Part shown: piece after piece, positions 8,648 through 17,158 of the stretch | Layout: every line of letters starts with the position of its first letter | How positions within the stretch are numbered: the stretch's first letter is position 1 | Assembly (NCBI GenBank): GCA_035472475.1 | Contig: DATIPA010000047.1 | Location: forward strand, 6,170 to 70,169 | Length of the DNA: 64,000 nucleotides | Direction: 5' to 3' | DNA from: JAFAXD01 sp035472475 | GTDB lineage: Bacteria > Pseudomonadota > Alphaproteobacteria > Rhizobiales > Xanthobacteraceae | The notes under the pieces: generated by a model | What the model saw: the letters and a program-made list of their open reading frames with translations, nothing else | Told to the model about the DNA's origin: nothing | Databases searched by the model: none | Program-made: the position numbers and the translations under genes

Positions 8648-9874
8648 TCAGGCCGGAGCCGGCTGCCGCTCGAGGTGAACCACCGGCGACAGCAGGATAA
8701 CTCCTGCCTGAAGCGCGAACCCGACTGCCGCGAGCGCGAGGCAGGCCGGCGCGCCGAAGAGCCCGCCGACCAACGCGCCGATCGCGGCGCCGAGGGGGCG
8801 CGCCCCGTAGGCGAGACTGTTGATCGCCGACACGCGACCAAGCAGGTCGCGCGGTGTCACGGTCTGGCGCAAGGTGGTCGTGCTCACGACCCAGACGATC
8901 GGGCCCGAACCCATCAAAAAGAAGCTCAACGCGGCCAGCAATCCCGATGGGATTGCGATCGTCAGCAGCATGGTGAGTGCGGCGGCGATCCCGCAGATCG
9001 GGCCGATCGCCACAACCGTACCAAGGCGCAGCCTGCGCATGATTCGCGCCGCGAACACGGCGCCGACAATCATGCCAACCCCGAATGCCGCCAGCGTGAC
9101 CCCAACGCCAGTGGCGGAGAGCTGCAGCGTGTGGATCGCATACGGCACATAGATCGCCTGGATCACGAACAATGCCGTGTTGAAAATGAACTGTGTCAGA
9201 AAGATTGGCCGCAGCAACGGATGATGGAAGACAAACGCCGCGCCTTCGCGCACTTCGACCAGTGGGTGGCGCGGGGAACCGAACGAGGAAGGCGGTTCAT
9301 TGATGCCGGCGAGGAGAATCACTGCACTCGCCGACAGCAAGACCGCGACTGCGAACGCCAAGTCGCCGCCGATCCAACCGACTAGCGCGCCGCCGAGTGC
9401 CGGGCCAGCTGCAAAGGCGGTCGTCCGGGCAAGCTCGATTCGGCCGTTGGCAACTGGGAGTGCATTAGGCTCGACGAGCGCGGGCACGAGCGCGGGCGCG
9501 GCGACGCTGAACGCAACGGTGCCGCACGCACCGATAAAGCCAAGGACCGCAAGCAGGAACAGGTTCAACCCGCCCAGCGTCACCAATGCCGTTATGACAA
9601 GCAGCGAAACGACCCGAAGCAATTCGGCACGCGACATCAGGCTCGCGCGCGGCATGCGGTCCGCCCACACACCGGCGGGGATCGAGAACAACAGGAAGGG
9701 GAGTGTCTGCGCGGTCTGCAGCACGCCGGTTGCGGCTTCGTCGGCGCCTAACGAGAGCACAGCAACGAGCGGAGCTGCGGCGAGACCGATCTGCTCAGCG
9801 AGCTGGGCCGCCAGGTTCGACCATGCCAGGCGCTGAAATGCGTGCGGCAGCAAAATCTTCGAATGCTTGCGCAT
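8648..9874 (-). CDS. MFS transporter, probable exporter
   Basis: This is a 408-aa integral membrane protein with about 12 hydrophobic segments. The first part reads AFQRLAWSNLAAQLAEQIGLAAAPLVAVL and a basic loop after helix 2 reads AGVWADRMPRASLM, matching the MFS loop 2-3 pattern of the EntS/MFS_3-type exporter group. A second motif-like loop, ARIMRRLRLG, is in the C-terminal half, and RDLLGRVSAINSLAYGARPLG is typical of this subgroup. The substrate cannot be read from the sequence. It is divergent from ada, with a 263-bp gap that holds no other gene. Confidence 0.88.
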   Translation of the reverse strand: MRKHSKILLPHAFQRLAWSNLAAQLAEQIGLAAAPLVAVLSLGADEAATGVLQTAQTLPFLLFSIPAGVWADRMPRASLMSRAELLRVVSLLVITALVTLGGLNLFLLAVLGFIGACGTVAFSVAAPALVPALVEPNALPVANGRIELARTTAFAAGPALGGALVGWIGGDLAFAVAVLLSASAVILLAGINEPPSSFGSPRHPLVEVREGAAFVFHHPLLRPIFLTQFIFNTALFVIQAIYVPYAIHTLQLSATGVGVTLAAFGVGMIVGAVFAARIMRRLRLGTVVAIGPICGIAAALTMLLTIAIPSGLLAALSFFLMGSGPIVWVVSTTTLRQTVTPRDLLGRVSAINSLAYGARPLGAAIGALVGGLFGAPACLALAAVGFALQAGVILLSPVVHLERQPAPA

Positions 9875-10137
9875 GCGACACCTATCGGTTCAGGAGACCG
9901 CGATATGGCGCGCCATCGCGCAGCCGGCACTCCGGCGGTTGCGGTCGAATTCGAATCGCGAGCGGCGAGGGCGAGCGGTATGATCCTGTGGTGGGTCGCA
10001 GGAAACGGGTCGCCGGCAGGACCGCGAGCGCCTATTTGAATTTGGCAGCAAGGAGCGGAGTGCGTGTATGCCCGCGCGCCCTAAATTGCCCGACAGGAGA
10101 TGGAGGCAACGCTGTCCAATCCTGAAGGAGGAACGCA

Positions 10138-11223
10138 ATGTTGTCGTCAGCAACAGATGCAGTGAAACGTTCGGTCGGTTTCTTGAGCGATGACGCCCGC
10201 TGGGAGGCGGTACGCCGGCGCGACCCCGCGGCTGACGATGTGTTCTACTATTCGGTCCGCACCACTGGCGTGTATTGCCGGCCGTCATGCGCAGCCCGAC
10301 TGGCACGACGCGAGAACGTCGAGTTTCACCTCACATGCGCTGACGCGGCGCGCGCTGGATTTCGGCCGTGCAGACGATGTCGACCCAACGAAGCCGGGTT
10401 GGCGGAGCGTCACGCGGCGGCGGTGGCGAAAGCCTGCAGTCTGATTGACGAGGCGGACGAGGTGCCGAGCCTCGACGCGCTGGCCGATGCGGTTGGCTTA
10501 AGCCGCTACCATTTCCATCGCATGTTTAAATCAGTCACCGGCGTAACCCCGAAGGCGTACGCGGACGCACGCCGCGGTGAACGCGTGCGCCAGGAACTGG
10601 CGCGCAGCGAGACGGTGACGCAGGCGATCTATGGTGCGGGGTTCAACTCCAACGGCCGTTTCTACGCGGCGGCCGACAGCCTTCTTGGCATGACGCCGAC
10701 GCAATACCGCACCGGCGGGAACGGCAATGTGATCCGGTTCGCGGTCGGCGAGTGTTCGCTCGGTTCGATCCTGGTGGCGGCAACCGACAAGGGCGTGTGC
10801 GCGATCGAATTCGGCGACGATCCCGACGCATTGGTGCATGCTCTGCAGGATCGCTTTCCGAAAGCGCAGCTCGTCGGCGGCGACCATACGTTCGAACAAT
10901 TGGTCGCTAAGGTGGTCGGTTTTATCGAGGCGCCGGCCCAGGGGCTCGATCTGCCACTCGATATTCGTGGAACCGCATTTCAGAAGCGTGTCTGGAACGC
11001 GATCCGTGACATCCCAGCGGGTGCGACTGCGAGCTACGCCGAACTCGCCCGGCGCATTGGGCGCCCGAGCGCGAGCCGCGCGGTCGCCCAGGCTTGCGCC
11101 TCCAATACGCTCGCGGTCGCGATCCCCTGCCATCGGGTGGTGCGGCGTGATGGTGGACTGTCCGGATATCGTTGGGGTGTGGAGCGCAAGGAAGCCCTGC
11201 TGACGCGGGAGACGGCCGCATGA
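10138..11223 (+). CDS. ada: bifunctional Ada: methylphosphotriester acceptor, AraC-type activator and O6-methylguanine-DNA methyltransferase
   Basis: Ada repairs alkylated DNA by irreversible methyl transfer to its own cysteines and activates the adaptive response. The 361-aa protein has all three parts: an N-terminal zinc domain with Cys47, Cys51, Cys78 and Cys81 (GVYCRPSCAAR, CRRCRPN), an AraC helix-turn-helix region around residues 95-185 (LADAVGLSRYHFHRMFKSVT), and a C-terminal methyltransferase with the active site AIPCHRVVR (Cys331) and the GYRWGVERKEALL end. The start has GGAGG about 7 bases upstream. A 2OG-Fe(II) oxygenase gene overlaps its stop as ATGA, suggesting a two-gene alkylation-repair operon. 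Confidence 0.95.
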   Translation: MLSSATDAVKRSVGFLSDDARWEAVRRRDPAADDVFYYSVRTTGVYCRPSCAARLARRENVEFHLTCADAARAGFRPCRRCRPNEAGLAERHAAAVAKACSLIDEADEVPSLDALADAVGLSRYHFHRMFKSVTGVTPKAYADARRGERVRQELARSETVTQAIYGAGFNSNGRFYAAADSLLGMTPTQYRTGGNGNVIRFAVGECSLGSILVAATDKGVCAIEFGDDPDALVHALQDRFPKAQLVGGDHTFEQLVAKVVGFIEAPAQGLDLPLDIRGTAFQKRVWNAIRDIPAGATASYAELARRIGRPSASRAVAQACASNTLAVAIPCHRVVRRDGGLSGYRWGVERKEALLTRETAA

Positions 11224-11972
11224 CCGGGCAATCTCTCGCCCGACGCGCCGAGGCAGCGTCGCCGCCGCCCGTCGGCGAGCGCGTCGCCGCACTTGATTGG
11301 GCGACGATTGCTGCGCGCCTCGACGAGTGCGGCTGCGCGACTACCGGCGTCCTGCTCGCCCCCGAGGAGTGCGTGGCACTGGCGCAGACCTACGACTCCG
11401 ACACGATCTTTCGCAGCCGCGTCGTGATGGCTCGACATGGCTTCGGTCGCGGCGAATACAAATACTTCAGCTATCCGTTGCCCGAACTCGTGGCGCGGCT
11501 GCGCGACGCGCTTTATCCACCGCTCGCGGAGATTGCCAACCACTGGAACGAGGCAACGAATATCGAATCGCGCTTTCCGCGCCTCCACGCTGATTACCTG
11601 AAGGGGTGTCATCGGGCCGGACAGACCAAGCCGACACCGCTGCTGCTGCAATACGGCGCCGGCGACTACAACTGCCTGCACCAGGATCTCTATGGCGAGC
11701 TTGTGTTTCCGCTGCAGGTCACCGTATTGCTGGCCCGGCCCAGCGTGGACTTCACCGGGGGAGAGTTCGTGTTGACCGAACAACGGCCGCGCATGCAGTC
11801 TCGAGCGGAGGTCGTACAGCTCGCGTACGGAGAAGCCGTGATCTTCCCGGTGCACCATCGCCCGATGCGCGGCACCCGCGGAATCTACCGGGTCAACATG
11901 CGGCACGGCGTGAGCCGCGTTCATTCCGGCCGCCGGCACACCCTGGGCGTCATTTTCCACGATGCGAAATGA
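11220..11972 (+). CDS. 2OG-Fe(II) oxygenase, Oxygenase-NA (DUF2086) type, putative DNA alkylation repair
   Basis: The 250-aa protein matches the family of prokaryotic 2-oxoglutarate/Fe(II) dioxygenases predicted to demethylate damaged nucleic acids in an AlkB-like way. The metal site is seen as HQD (His154, Asp156) in YGAGDYNCLHQDLYG, with a distal His in MRHGVSRVHSGRRHTLG, whose Arg would bind 2-oxoglutarate; GGEFVLTEQRPRMQSR lies between. The ATG overlaps the ada stop (ATGA), so translation is probably coupled to ada. That context supports a DNA-repair role, but the substrate is inferred. Confidence 0.87.
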   Translation: MTGQSLARRAEAASPPPVGERVAALDWATIAARLDECGCATTGVLLAPEECVALAQTYDSDTIFRSRVVMARHGFGRGEYKYFSYPLPELVARLRDALYPPLAEIANHWNEATNIESRFPRLHADYLKGCHRAGQTKPTPLLLQYGAGDYNCLHQDLYGELVFPLQVTVLLARPSVDFTGGEFVLTEQRPRMQSRAEVVQLAYGEAVIFPVHHRPMRGTRGIYRVNMRHGVSRVHSGRRHTLGVIFHDAK

Positions 11973-12010
11973 GCTGCGCGGCGACGGCTTGAGTGTACTA
12001 TTTTCGCCTG

Positions 12011-12694
12011 ATGACCGATGCGCCCAAAACCGTCTTTGAGTCTCCACTCGCCAAGGCACGCAGCGCGATTGCGAGCGCCTGTGTGGAGGCGAAGCGCGAT
12101 CCCGCGTCGGTGACACTCGTCGCAGTCTCAAAGACGTTCGATGCCGACGCGATCGAACCGGTGCTGTTCGAAGGCCAGCGCGTCTTTGGCGAAAACCGGG
12201 TGCAGGAAGCACATGCCAAGTGGCCCCCGCTCCGCGCGCGTTACCCAAACGTCGAACTGCATCTGATTGGCCCGTTGCAGTCTAACAAGGCAAAGGAGGC
12301 CGTGCAGTTCTTCAACGCCATCCACGCGGTGGATCGGCCCAGCCTGTGCGCGGCGCTGGCAAAGGAAATCCACAAACAGGCGCGCGCTCCGCTCCTCTTT
12401 GTCGAGATCAACACGGGCGCGGAGCCGCAGAAAGCCGGCGTCGTGCCGGAGGCGGCGGATGCGTTCCTAAAGACGTGTCGCGAGACTTACGGGCTCGCGA
12501 TCGGGGGCTTGATGTGTATCCCTCCCGTTAACGAGGCGCCCGCACCGCATTTCGCCCTCACCGCCAAAATTGCGGCGCGCAACGGGCTCAGCCTGCTTTC
12601 GATGGGCATGACCGCCGACTTCCCGATAGCAATCCGGTTCGGTGCGACCCATGTCCGTGTTGGGACAGCGATTTTCGGCGCGCGCCCCGGCTAA
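12011..12694 (+). CDS. YggS/PROSC family pyridoxal phosphate homeostasis protein
   Basis: Members are alanine-racemase-fold PLP-binding proteins that buffer free PLP and affect amino-acid and keto-acid balance; no enzyme activity is established. The PLP lysine is in VAVSKTFD, followed by FGENRVQEAHAKW, HLIGPLQSNKAKEAV, a VEINTGAEPQKAGV segment, GLMCIPP and the C-terminal phosphate-binding LSMGMTADFPIAIRFGATHVRVGTAIFG region. The ATG at 12011 gives 227 aa, the usual size; a GTG at 11993 would add six residues. It converges with an L,D-transpeptidase gene after 5 bp. Confidence 0.92.
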   Translation: MTDAPKTVFESPLAKARSAIASACVEAKRDPASVTLVAVSKTFDADAIEPVLFEGQRVFGENRVQEAHAKWPPLRARYPNVELHLIGPLQSNKAKEAVQFFNAIHAVDRPSLCAALAKEIHKQARAPLLFVEINTGAEPQKAGVVPEAADAFLKTCRETYGLAIGGLMCIPPVNEAPAPHFALTAKIAARNGLSLLSMGMTADFPIAIRFGATHVRVGTAIFGARPG

Positions 12695-12699
12695 TCTAA

Positions 12700-13248
12700 C
12701 TACTGAATCTTGATTCGCGTCTTGGGGCCGACCCGCGACAAAAGCCACCATAACCGCTTGTGCTCAAGCGCCACACAACCCGCGGTCGGGCCAAATCCGG
12801 CGCGGGCGACATGGACGAAAACCGCGCTGCCGCGGCCTGCGACCCGCGGGCGGGTATTGTGGTCGAGTTCGATAATCAGGTCGTAGAGGTGGTCGGAGCG
12901 CCAGAGGCGATCGCCGGGCTCGTCCGCTCGGCGCTGGACCGCACGATTGTACCGACGATCGGCAGGGTCTTCGATCCACGCATCATCGCGCCCAATGCGT
13001 CGCACCGGCAGCAATGTGCGCGGTCGGGGCAGCCGATCCGCCCGCCACCAGAGCCGCACCAGCCGGAACGAGCCGCGCGGCGTCGCCCCGTCGCCTTCAC
13101 GCTTGTCAGCCGTAATCCCTGAGCGCCCAAGCGCCACCGGAATTCGCTGCAATCCGACAGCAACCCAGCCCCGCGCACGTGCAGCAGGGCGGCTTGCCAC
13201 GCGAATCACGGCGATCTGCCCTAGAATGCCGCGTTGTCGTGAACCCAT
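12700..13248 (-). CDS. L,D-transpeptidase (YkuD) family protein without evident signal peptide
   Basis: The catalytic YkuD signature is visible near the C-terminus: AVFVHVARAGFGPTAGCVAL, with the conserved His and the nucleophile Cys. Such enzymes make or modify 3-3 peptidoglycan crosslinks or attach proteins to peptidoglycan. The chosen ATG at 13248 has AGGGG about 8 bases upstream and gives 182 aa; the frame is open to 13344 but would then overlap the divergent response regulator. The N-terminus (MGSRQRGILGQIAVIRV) lacks a hydrophobic signal, which is odd for a periplasmic enzyme, though COG3786-type proteins often look like this. Activity is inferred. Confidence 0.8.
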   Translation of the reverse strand: MGSRQRGILGQIAVIRVASRPAARARGWVAVGLQRIPVALGRSGITADKREGDGATPRGSFRLVRLWWRADRLPRPRTLLPVRRIGRDDAWIEDPADRRYNRAVQRRADEPGDRLWRSDHLYDLIIELDHNTRPRVAGRGSAVFVHVARAGFGPTAGCVALEHKRLWWLLSRVGPKTRIKIQ

Positions 13249-13327
13249 CTTGCCCCTAACGCGTTCATCACCAACTTGCTCTTTTGCCCCCGCATGGTCT
13301 ATTGCCCGCTGAAACGCCAGAGGCAAC

Positions 13328-14014
13328 ATGCCCAATACCCGCACGATCCTGATTGTTGACGACGACGCGGAATTGCGCGACGCGCTGGTCGAGCAACTGT
13401 CCTTGCACGAGGAATTTCACGCGATTGCGGTCGATACCGGGACCAAAGGGGTCCAGTCGGCCAAGGCCGGTCAGATCGACCTGGTGATCATGGACGTCGA
13501 GCTGCCCGACATCGATGGGCGCGAAGCTGTACGCATCCTGCGCAAGAACGGCTTCAAATCGCCGATCATCATGCTGACGGGCCACGACACCGACTCGGAT
13601 ACGATCCTGGGGCTCGAGTCGGGCGCTAACGACTACGTCCCCAAGCCATTCCGTTTCGCTGTGCTGTTGGCGCGCATTCGCGCGCAGCTGCGTCAGCACG
13701 AGGCGAGCGAAGATGCGGTCTTTGCAATCGGGCCGTACACATTTCGCCCGAGCTCAAAGCTGCTGGTCAATCCGGCGGGCAACAAGGTGCGTTTGACCGA
13801 AAAGGAAACGGCGATCCTGCGCTACCTCTATCGGGCCGGGCAGAAGCCAGTGGCGCGCGACGTGCTGCTGCAGGAAGTATGGGGCTACAATTCGGGCGTC
13901 ACCACGCACACCCTCGAAACTCACATTTATCGCTTGCGCCAGAAAGTGGAGAAGGATGCCGCCAATCCGGCGATCCTCGTGACTGATGCCGGCGGTTATA
14001 AACTGGTGCCCTAG
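13328..14014 (+). CDS. OmpR/PhoB-type response regulator (possibly CenR-like)
   Basis: The 228-aa protein has a receiver domain with the acidic pocket VDDDAE (11-13), phosphoacceptor Asp56 in DLVIMDVELP, the conserved Thr84 (IIMLTG) and Lys106 (YVPKPF), followed by a winged-helix DNA-binding domain with LTEKETAILRYLYR and HTLETHIYRLRQKVEKD. No partner kinase is adjacent, so it is an orphan. The sequence start TRTILIVDDDAELRDALVEQL resembles CenR-type envelope regulators of alphaproteobacteria, but I cannot confirm that by comparison. Its TAG stop is supplied by a palindromic element. It diverges from an L,D-transpeptidase gene, which would fit envelope control. Confidence 0.9.
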   Translation: MPNTRTILIVDDDAELRDALVEQLSLHEEFHAIAVDTGTKGVQSAKAGQIDLVIMDVELPDIDGREAVRILRKNGFKSPIIMLTGHDTDSDTILGLESGANDYVPKPFRFAVLLARIRAQLRQHEASEDAVFAIGPYTFRPSSKLLVNPAGNKVRLTEKETAILRYLYRAGQKPVARDVLLQEVWGYNSGVTTHTLETHIYRLRQKVEKDAANPAILVTDAGGYKLVP

Positions 14015-14062
14015 GGCATGATTCGACAAGCTGCGAGCCGGTCCAGCGCAAGCCGCATGCCC
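14013..14062. repeat. 50-bp palindromic intergenic element, family 2 (third, most diverged copy)
   Basis: It runs from AGGGCATGATTCG to GCCGCATGCCC, so the ends GGGCATG and GCATGCCC are complementary. It has the same 50-bp length as the copies at 5562 and 57261 and keeps the central GCCGG. Its first bases form the TAG stop codon of the response regulator gene. It stands 8 bp before a family-1 palindrome. Confidence 0.6.
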
Positions 14063-14070
14063 GACGGCAA

Positions 14071-14138
14071 GGCCTCTTTGATTCTGAAGTTCGTATCAAA
14101 GCGGGCTACGAGAGCTTACGAACTTCGGAATCGGGGCC
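14071..14138. repeat. Family-1 palindromic element, single copy, overlapping a ribosome-binding site
   Basis: The arms GATTCTGAAGTTCGTA and TACGAACTTCGGAATC pair almost perfectly around a loop of about 19 bases. A short outer GGCC/GGCC stem and an unpaired T-rich run (TCTTT) on the left arm complete the structure. The right arm holds a GGGG (14133-14136) six bases before the GTG start of the cNMP-binding gene, so folding could hide its Shine-Dalgarno. Confidence 0.85.
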
Positions 14139-14142
14139 GTGG

Positions 14143-14610
14143 GTGTCCATCGAGGACGATGTCGCATTCCTAGAGCAGGTGCCGACGTTGGCGGTGCTCG
14201 GCCGGCCCGCGTTGCGCATTCTGGCGATCGGGGCGGAAAGCAGACATGTTGCGGCCGGCGAGATCCTGTTTCGCGCGGGTGACCGGGCAGAGGCGGGATT
14301 TGTGGTTCAGCAGGGTTCGCTCAGCCTGCGAACGGGAGAACACGACGGCGTCCACCAGACTGCCGTTGCCACCCGCGGCATGCTGATCAATGAATTTGCG
14401 TTGTTTACCGACGCAGCTCGCACGGTGACGGCGATTGCACTCACGCCCACAACGGTGATGCGGATTCCACGCAACCTGTTCTTGCGAATGCTCGAGGGCT
14501 TTCCGGACGCCGCGAGCCAATTGCGCGCTCACATGGCGTCGCGCGTCGATCGTACGGCGCGTGACATTGTCGGCATGCGCGAAGCCTTTAGCGGCGAACC
14601 GGACGCCTGA
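14143..14610 (+). CDS. cyclic nucleotide-binding domain protein
   Basis: This is a 155-aa stand-alone cNMP-binding (cupin-like) domain with no DNA-binding domain. The fold is recognisable from ILFRAGDRAEAGFVVQQGSLSL, then GMLINEFALFTDAARTVTAIALTPTTVMRIPRNLFLRML, which matches the phosphate-binding cassette region, although the canonical GE..L..R of cAMP binders is replaced by NEFALFTDAARTVT. Ligand binding is therefore uncertain. The start is GTG, six bases after a GGGG that lies inside a hairpin (14071-14138). It follows the response regulator and converges with a GMC oxidoreductase gene. Confidence 0.85.
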   Translation: MSIEDDVAFLEQVPTLAVLGRPALRILAIGAESRHVAAGEILFRAGDRAEAGFVVQQGSLSLRTGEHDGVHQTAVATRGMLINEFALFTDAARTVTAIALTPTTVMRIPRNLFLRMLEGFPDAASQLRAHMASRVDRTARDIVGMREAFSGEPDA

Positions 14611-14627
14611 AACGTCCTCTCCGGCTG

Positions 14628-16262
14628 TCACAGCTGCGCCGGCGCAAGCGGGCCGCGGCCGCGCATCAGGTCGGCCGCCTTTTCGGCAATCATCACGACT
14701 GGCGCGTTGATGTTGCCGCCGACGATATCGGGGAAGACCGATGCGTCGACCACACGCAATGCCTCGACACCGTGCACCCTCAGTTCAGCGTCGACCACGC
14801 TGGTTGGATCCGAGGGCGGGCCCATCCGGCAGGTGCCGAGCGGGTGGTGGACATCGACTGCGGTCGCCTTGATCAAGGCGTCGATGTCGGCATCGGTGGT
14901 TTTGGCGGCCCCTGGAACAACTTCGGAACCGCGAAACTGATCGAACGGTTTTTGCTGAGCAATCTCGCGGAAGATGCGAACGCCCGCGCGCAATGCCTTC
15001 CAGTCATAGTCGGCCTGGAGAAAGTTCTGGTGAATCCGAATCGGTTTGGTCGGATCGGAGGAAGCGAGTTGCAGCCAACCACGACTCTCCGGACGCAGGG
15101 CAACAACCCGGCAACCCCAGCCATCCGGAAACGGCCGTTCGAATGGCCAATAAGGCTTGGCAGTTATCGGCGCGGCGGCCATCATCATCTGCAAGTCGGG
15201 CAGCCGGACATCCGGACTGCTCTTGATGAAGCCGATCAGGCCGACCGGGAGGTCGTTCGCAAAACCCGTCCCAAAACAATAGGTCTTGGCGCATTCGTAG
15301 AGGAGACGGTCGTAGCGGAGATTTTCCGGAAACGGCCCCGGCTGCTTGCGCGCGAACACGACGAGGACCGACAGGTGGTCCTGCAAATTCTTGCCGACGC
15401 CCTTGAGTGCGGCGCGCGTTGGGATTTGCTGAACGCCAAGTTCCTCGGGATCGCCAATCCCCGACAGCATCAGAAGTTGGGGCGAGTTGATGACGCCGCC
15501 CGCCAGTACCACCTCCCGTTCGGCGTGCACCGTGCGCCGGTGCCCGTGTTGCAGCATCTCGATCCCGACGGCGCGATGGCCCTCAAACAGCACGCGGGTC
15601 GCGAGCGCGTGGGTCACAACCCGCAGATTTTTGCGCCGCAAGGCCGGATAGAGGTAGGCGACCGCGCAACTGCAGCGCCGTCCGCCCTGGATCGTGTATT
15701 GGCTGTTCCCGAAGCCCTGTTGCTGAATGCCGTTGAAATCGTCGGTCAGTTCAAACCCGGCGGTGACCACGGCGTGCGTGCTGGCGTCCACCAACGGGTC
15801 GCGGTAGGTCGAAAAGCGGGTGGTCAATGGCCCGTGGCCGCCCCGGTAGATGCTCGCGCCCCCTTCCCATGACTCCTGTTTACGGAAGTACGGCAGGCAG
15901 TGCGCGTAGGACCAAGTCGGGAGCCCGCGTGCGGCCCACTGATCGTAGTCGGCGCGATTGCCGCGCACGTATGCCATTGCATTAATCGCGGAGGACCCGC
16001 CGATCACTTTTCCGCGTGCACATTCGACCGCTCGCCCGTTGACGTTTTCCTCCGGCTCGCAGTCGTACATCCAGTCGTACAAACGCTGTTCGTAGATCTG
16101 GCCCCACGCCAATGGGATGTCGATGCGCGGATCGCGGTCCCATCCGCCCGCTTCTAGCAACAGCGCGCGGATGTCGGCGTCTTCGCTCAACCTACCCGCC
16201 AGCGTGCAGCCCGCGGATCCGGCACCGACAATGATGTAATCGTAGCTCTCAGGCCGCTGCAT
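14628..16262 (-). CDS. GMC family FAD-dependent oxidoreductase (choline/alcohol dehydrogenase-like)
   Basis: The 544-aa protein begins with the FAD-binding YDYIIVGAGSAGCTLAGRL and has the GMC signature GKVIGGSSAINAMAYVRG, the second signature GVINSPQLLMLSGIGDP, and the C-terminal active-site region VDVHHPLGTCRMG followed by LRVVDASVFPDIVGGNINAP. GMC enzymes oxidise alcohols such as choline or alkanols; the substrate is not evident. The start at 16262 follows a GGAGG; the frame extends 16 codons upstream without support. It does not sit in an obvious pathway operon: downstream is a convergent cNMP-binding gene and upstream is xthA on the same strand. Confidence 0.92.
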   Translation of the reverse strand: MQRPESYDYIIVGAGSAGCTLAGRLSEDADIRALLLEAGGWDRDPRIDIPLAWGQIYEQRLYDWMYDCEPEENVNGRAVECARGKVIGGSSAINAMAYVRGNRADYDQWAARGLPTWSYAHCLPYFRKQESWEGGASIYRGGHGPLTTRFSTYRDPLVDASTHAVVTAGFELTDDFNGIQQQGFGNSQYTIQGGRRCSCAVAYLYPALRRKNLRVVTHALATRVLFEGHRAVGIEMLQHGHRRTVHAEREVVLAGGVINSPQLLMLSGIGDPEELGVQQIPTRAALKGVGKNLQDHLSVLVVFARKQPGPFPENLRYDRLLYECAKTYCFGTGFANDLPVGLIGFIKSSPDVRLPDLQMMMAAAPITAKPYWPFERPFPDGWGCRVVALRPESRGWLQLASSDPTKPIRIHQNFLQADYDWKALRAGVRIFREIAQQKPFDQFRGSEVVPGAAKTTDADIDALIKATAVDVHHPLGTCRMGPPSDPTSVVDAELRVHGVEALRVVDASVFPDIVGGNINAPVVMIAEKAADLMRGRGPLAPAQL

Positions 16263-16344
16263 CGCCCTCCTCCGCCCCGCGCGGTCGCGAAACGGCGAAA
16301 AGCATGTCACCAGGCAACCGGCCGGGCAATCCTTGGAAGAGCGA

Positions 16345-17151
16345 CTAAGATTCGATGGTCGTCGTTACGGGCACGTGGTCGGACGGCCGTGGCCAGCCGC
16401 GCGCCTCGCGCGCAATTTTGATCCCGCGGAAACGGTCGCCCAACGCCGGACTGACCCAGATGTGATCCAGCCGCCGTCCCTTGTCGACAGCGGCCCAGTC
16501 CGACGCCCGATAGCTCCACCAAGTATACAGCTTGGTCGGTTCCGGGATGACCGTGCGGGCAATGTCGATCCAGCCGCCGGCGCGCTGGAACGCCGTGAGC
16601 TTTTCACATTCGACTGGCGTGTGTGAGACGACCTTGAGTAATCGCTTGTGGCTCCAGACGTCGTGCTCGAGTGGCGCAACGTTGAGATCGCCGACCACGA
16701 TGGCGCGCGTGTTGCTCGGCCGCAGCTCGGCGCAGCCGGCGAGCTCATCGAGGAAGCCGAGCTTGTGCGCGAATTTGGGATTGATCTCGGGGTCTGGCTC
16801 GTCACCGCCTGCCGGCACATAGAAATTGTGCAGCTTGATCTGCTCGCGCAGGCCGGCCTTCTCCCCGAGAATGACCGTGATGTGGCGCGAATCGGTCTTC
16901 CCGCCGAACTCCGTGCGCACGACGGCGTCAAACGGAAAGCGTGAGATCACGGCAACGCCGTGGTAGCCCTTCTGGCCGTTGACGGCGATATGCTCATAGC
17001 CCAGCCGCTTGAAGCGCCGCAGGGGAAACTTGCCGTCCGGGCACTTGGTTTCCTGCAGGCACAACACATCGGGTCGTGTCGCCTTAAGGAATTTCGCGAC
17101 CAGGTCGATCCGCAACCGGACCGAGTTGATGTTCCAGGTCGTTAGCGTCAG
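16345..17151 (-). CDS. xthA: exodeoxyribonuclease III
   Basis: XthA is the AP endonuclease/3'-5' exonuclease of base-excision repair. Visible motifs are TTWNINSVR (catalytic Asn), LCLQETKCPDGKFP (metal-binding Glu), GYHGVAVISR, IVVGDLNVAP and the C-terminal RLDHIWVSPAL and PSDHVPVTTTI with the catalytic Asp-His. The N-terminal motif lies upstream of the first conventional start (TTG at 17115), and the only near-cognate start before it is CTG at 17151, which gives 268 aa, exactly the E. coli length. The 5' end meets the stop of the upstream lolA gene, so translation is probably coupled. The start codon is the uncertain point, not the identity. Confidence 0.9.
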   Translation of the reverse strand: MTLTTWNINSVRLRIDLVAKFLKATRPDVLCLQETKCPDGKFPLRRFKRLGYEHIAVNGQKGYHGVAVISRFPFDAVVRTEFGGKTDSRHITVILGEKAGLREQIKLHNFYVPAGGDEPDPEINPKFAHKLGFLDELAGCAELRPSNTRAIVVGDLNVAPLEHDVWSHKRLLKVVSHTPVECEKLTAFQRAGGWIDIARTVIPEPTKLYTWWSYRASDWAAVDKGRRLDHIWVSPALGDRFRGIKIAREARGWPRPSDHVPVTTTIES

Positions 17152-17158
17152 CGATTGA

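Noticed and set aside
14920..14942. AACTTCGGAACC in the GMC gene as another family-1 palindrome copy
   Set aside because: It is inside coding sequence with no complementary arm nearby and does not form a hairpin.
14772..15872. A 366-codon plus-strand open frame inside the GMC oxidoreductase gene
   Set aside because: It is antisense to an enzyme with complete GMC signatures and has no Shine-Dalgarno or family match.
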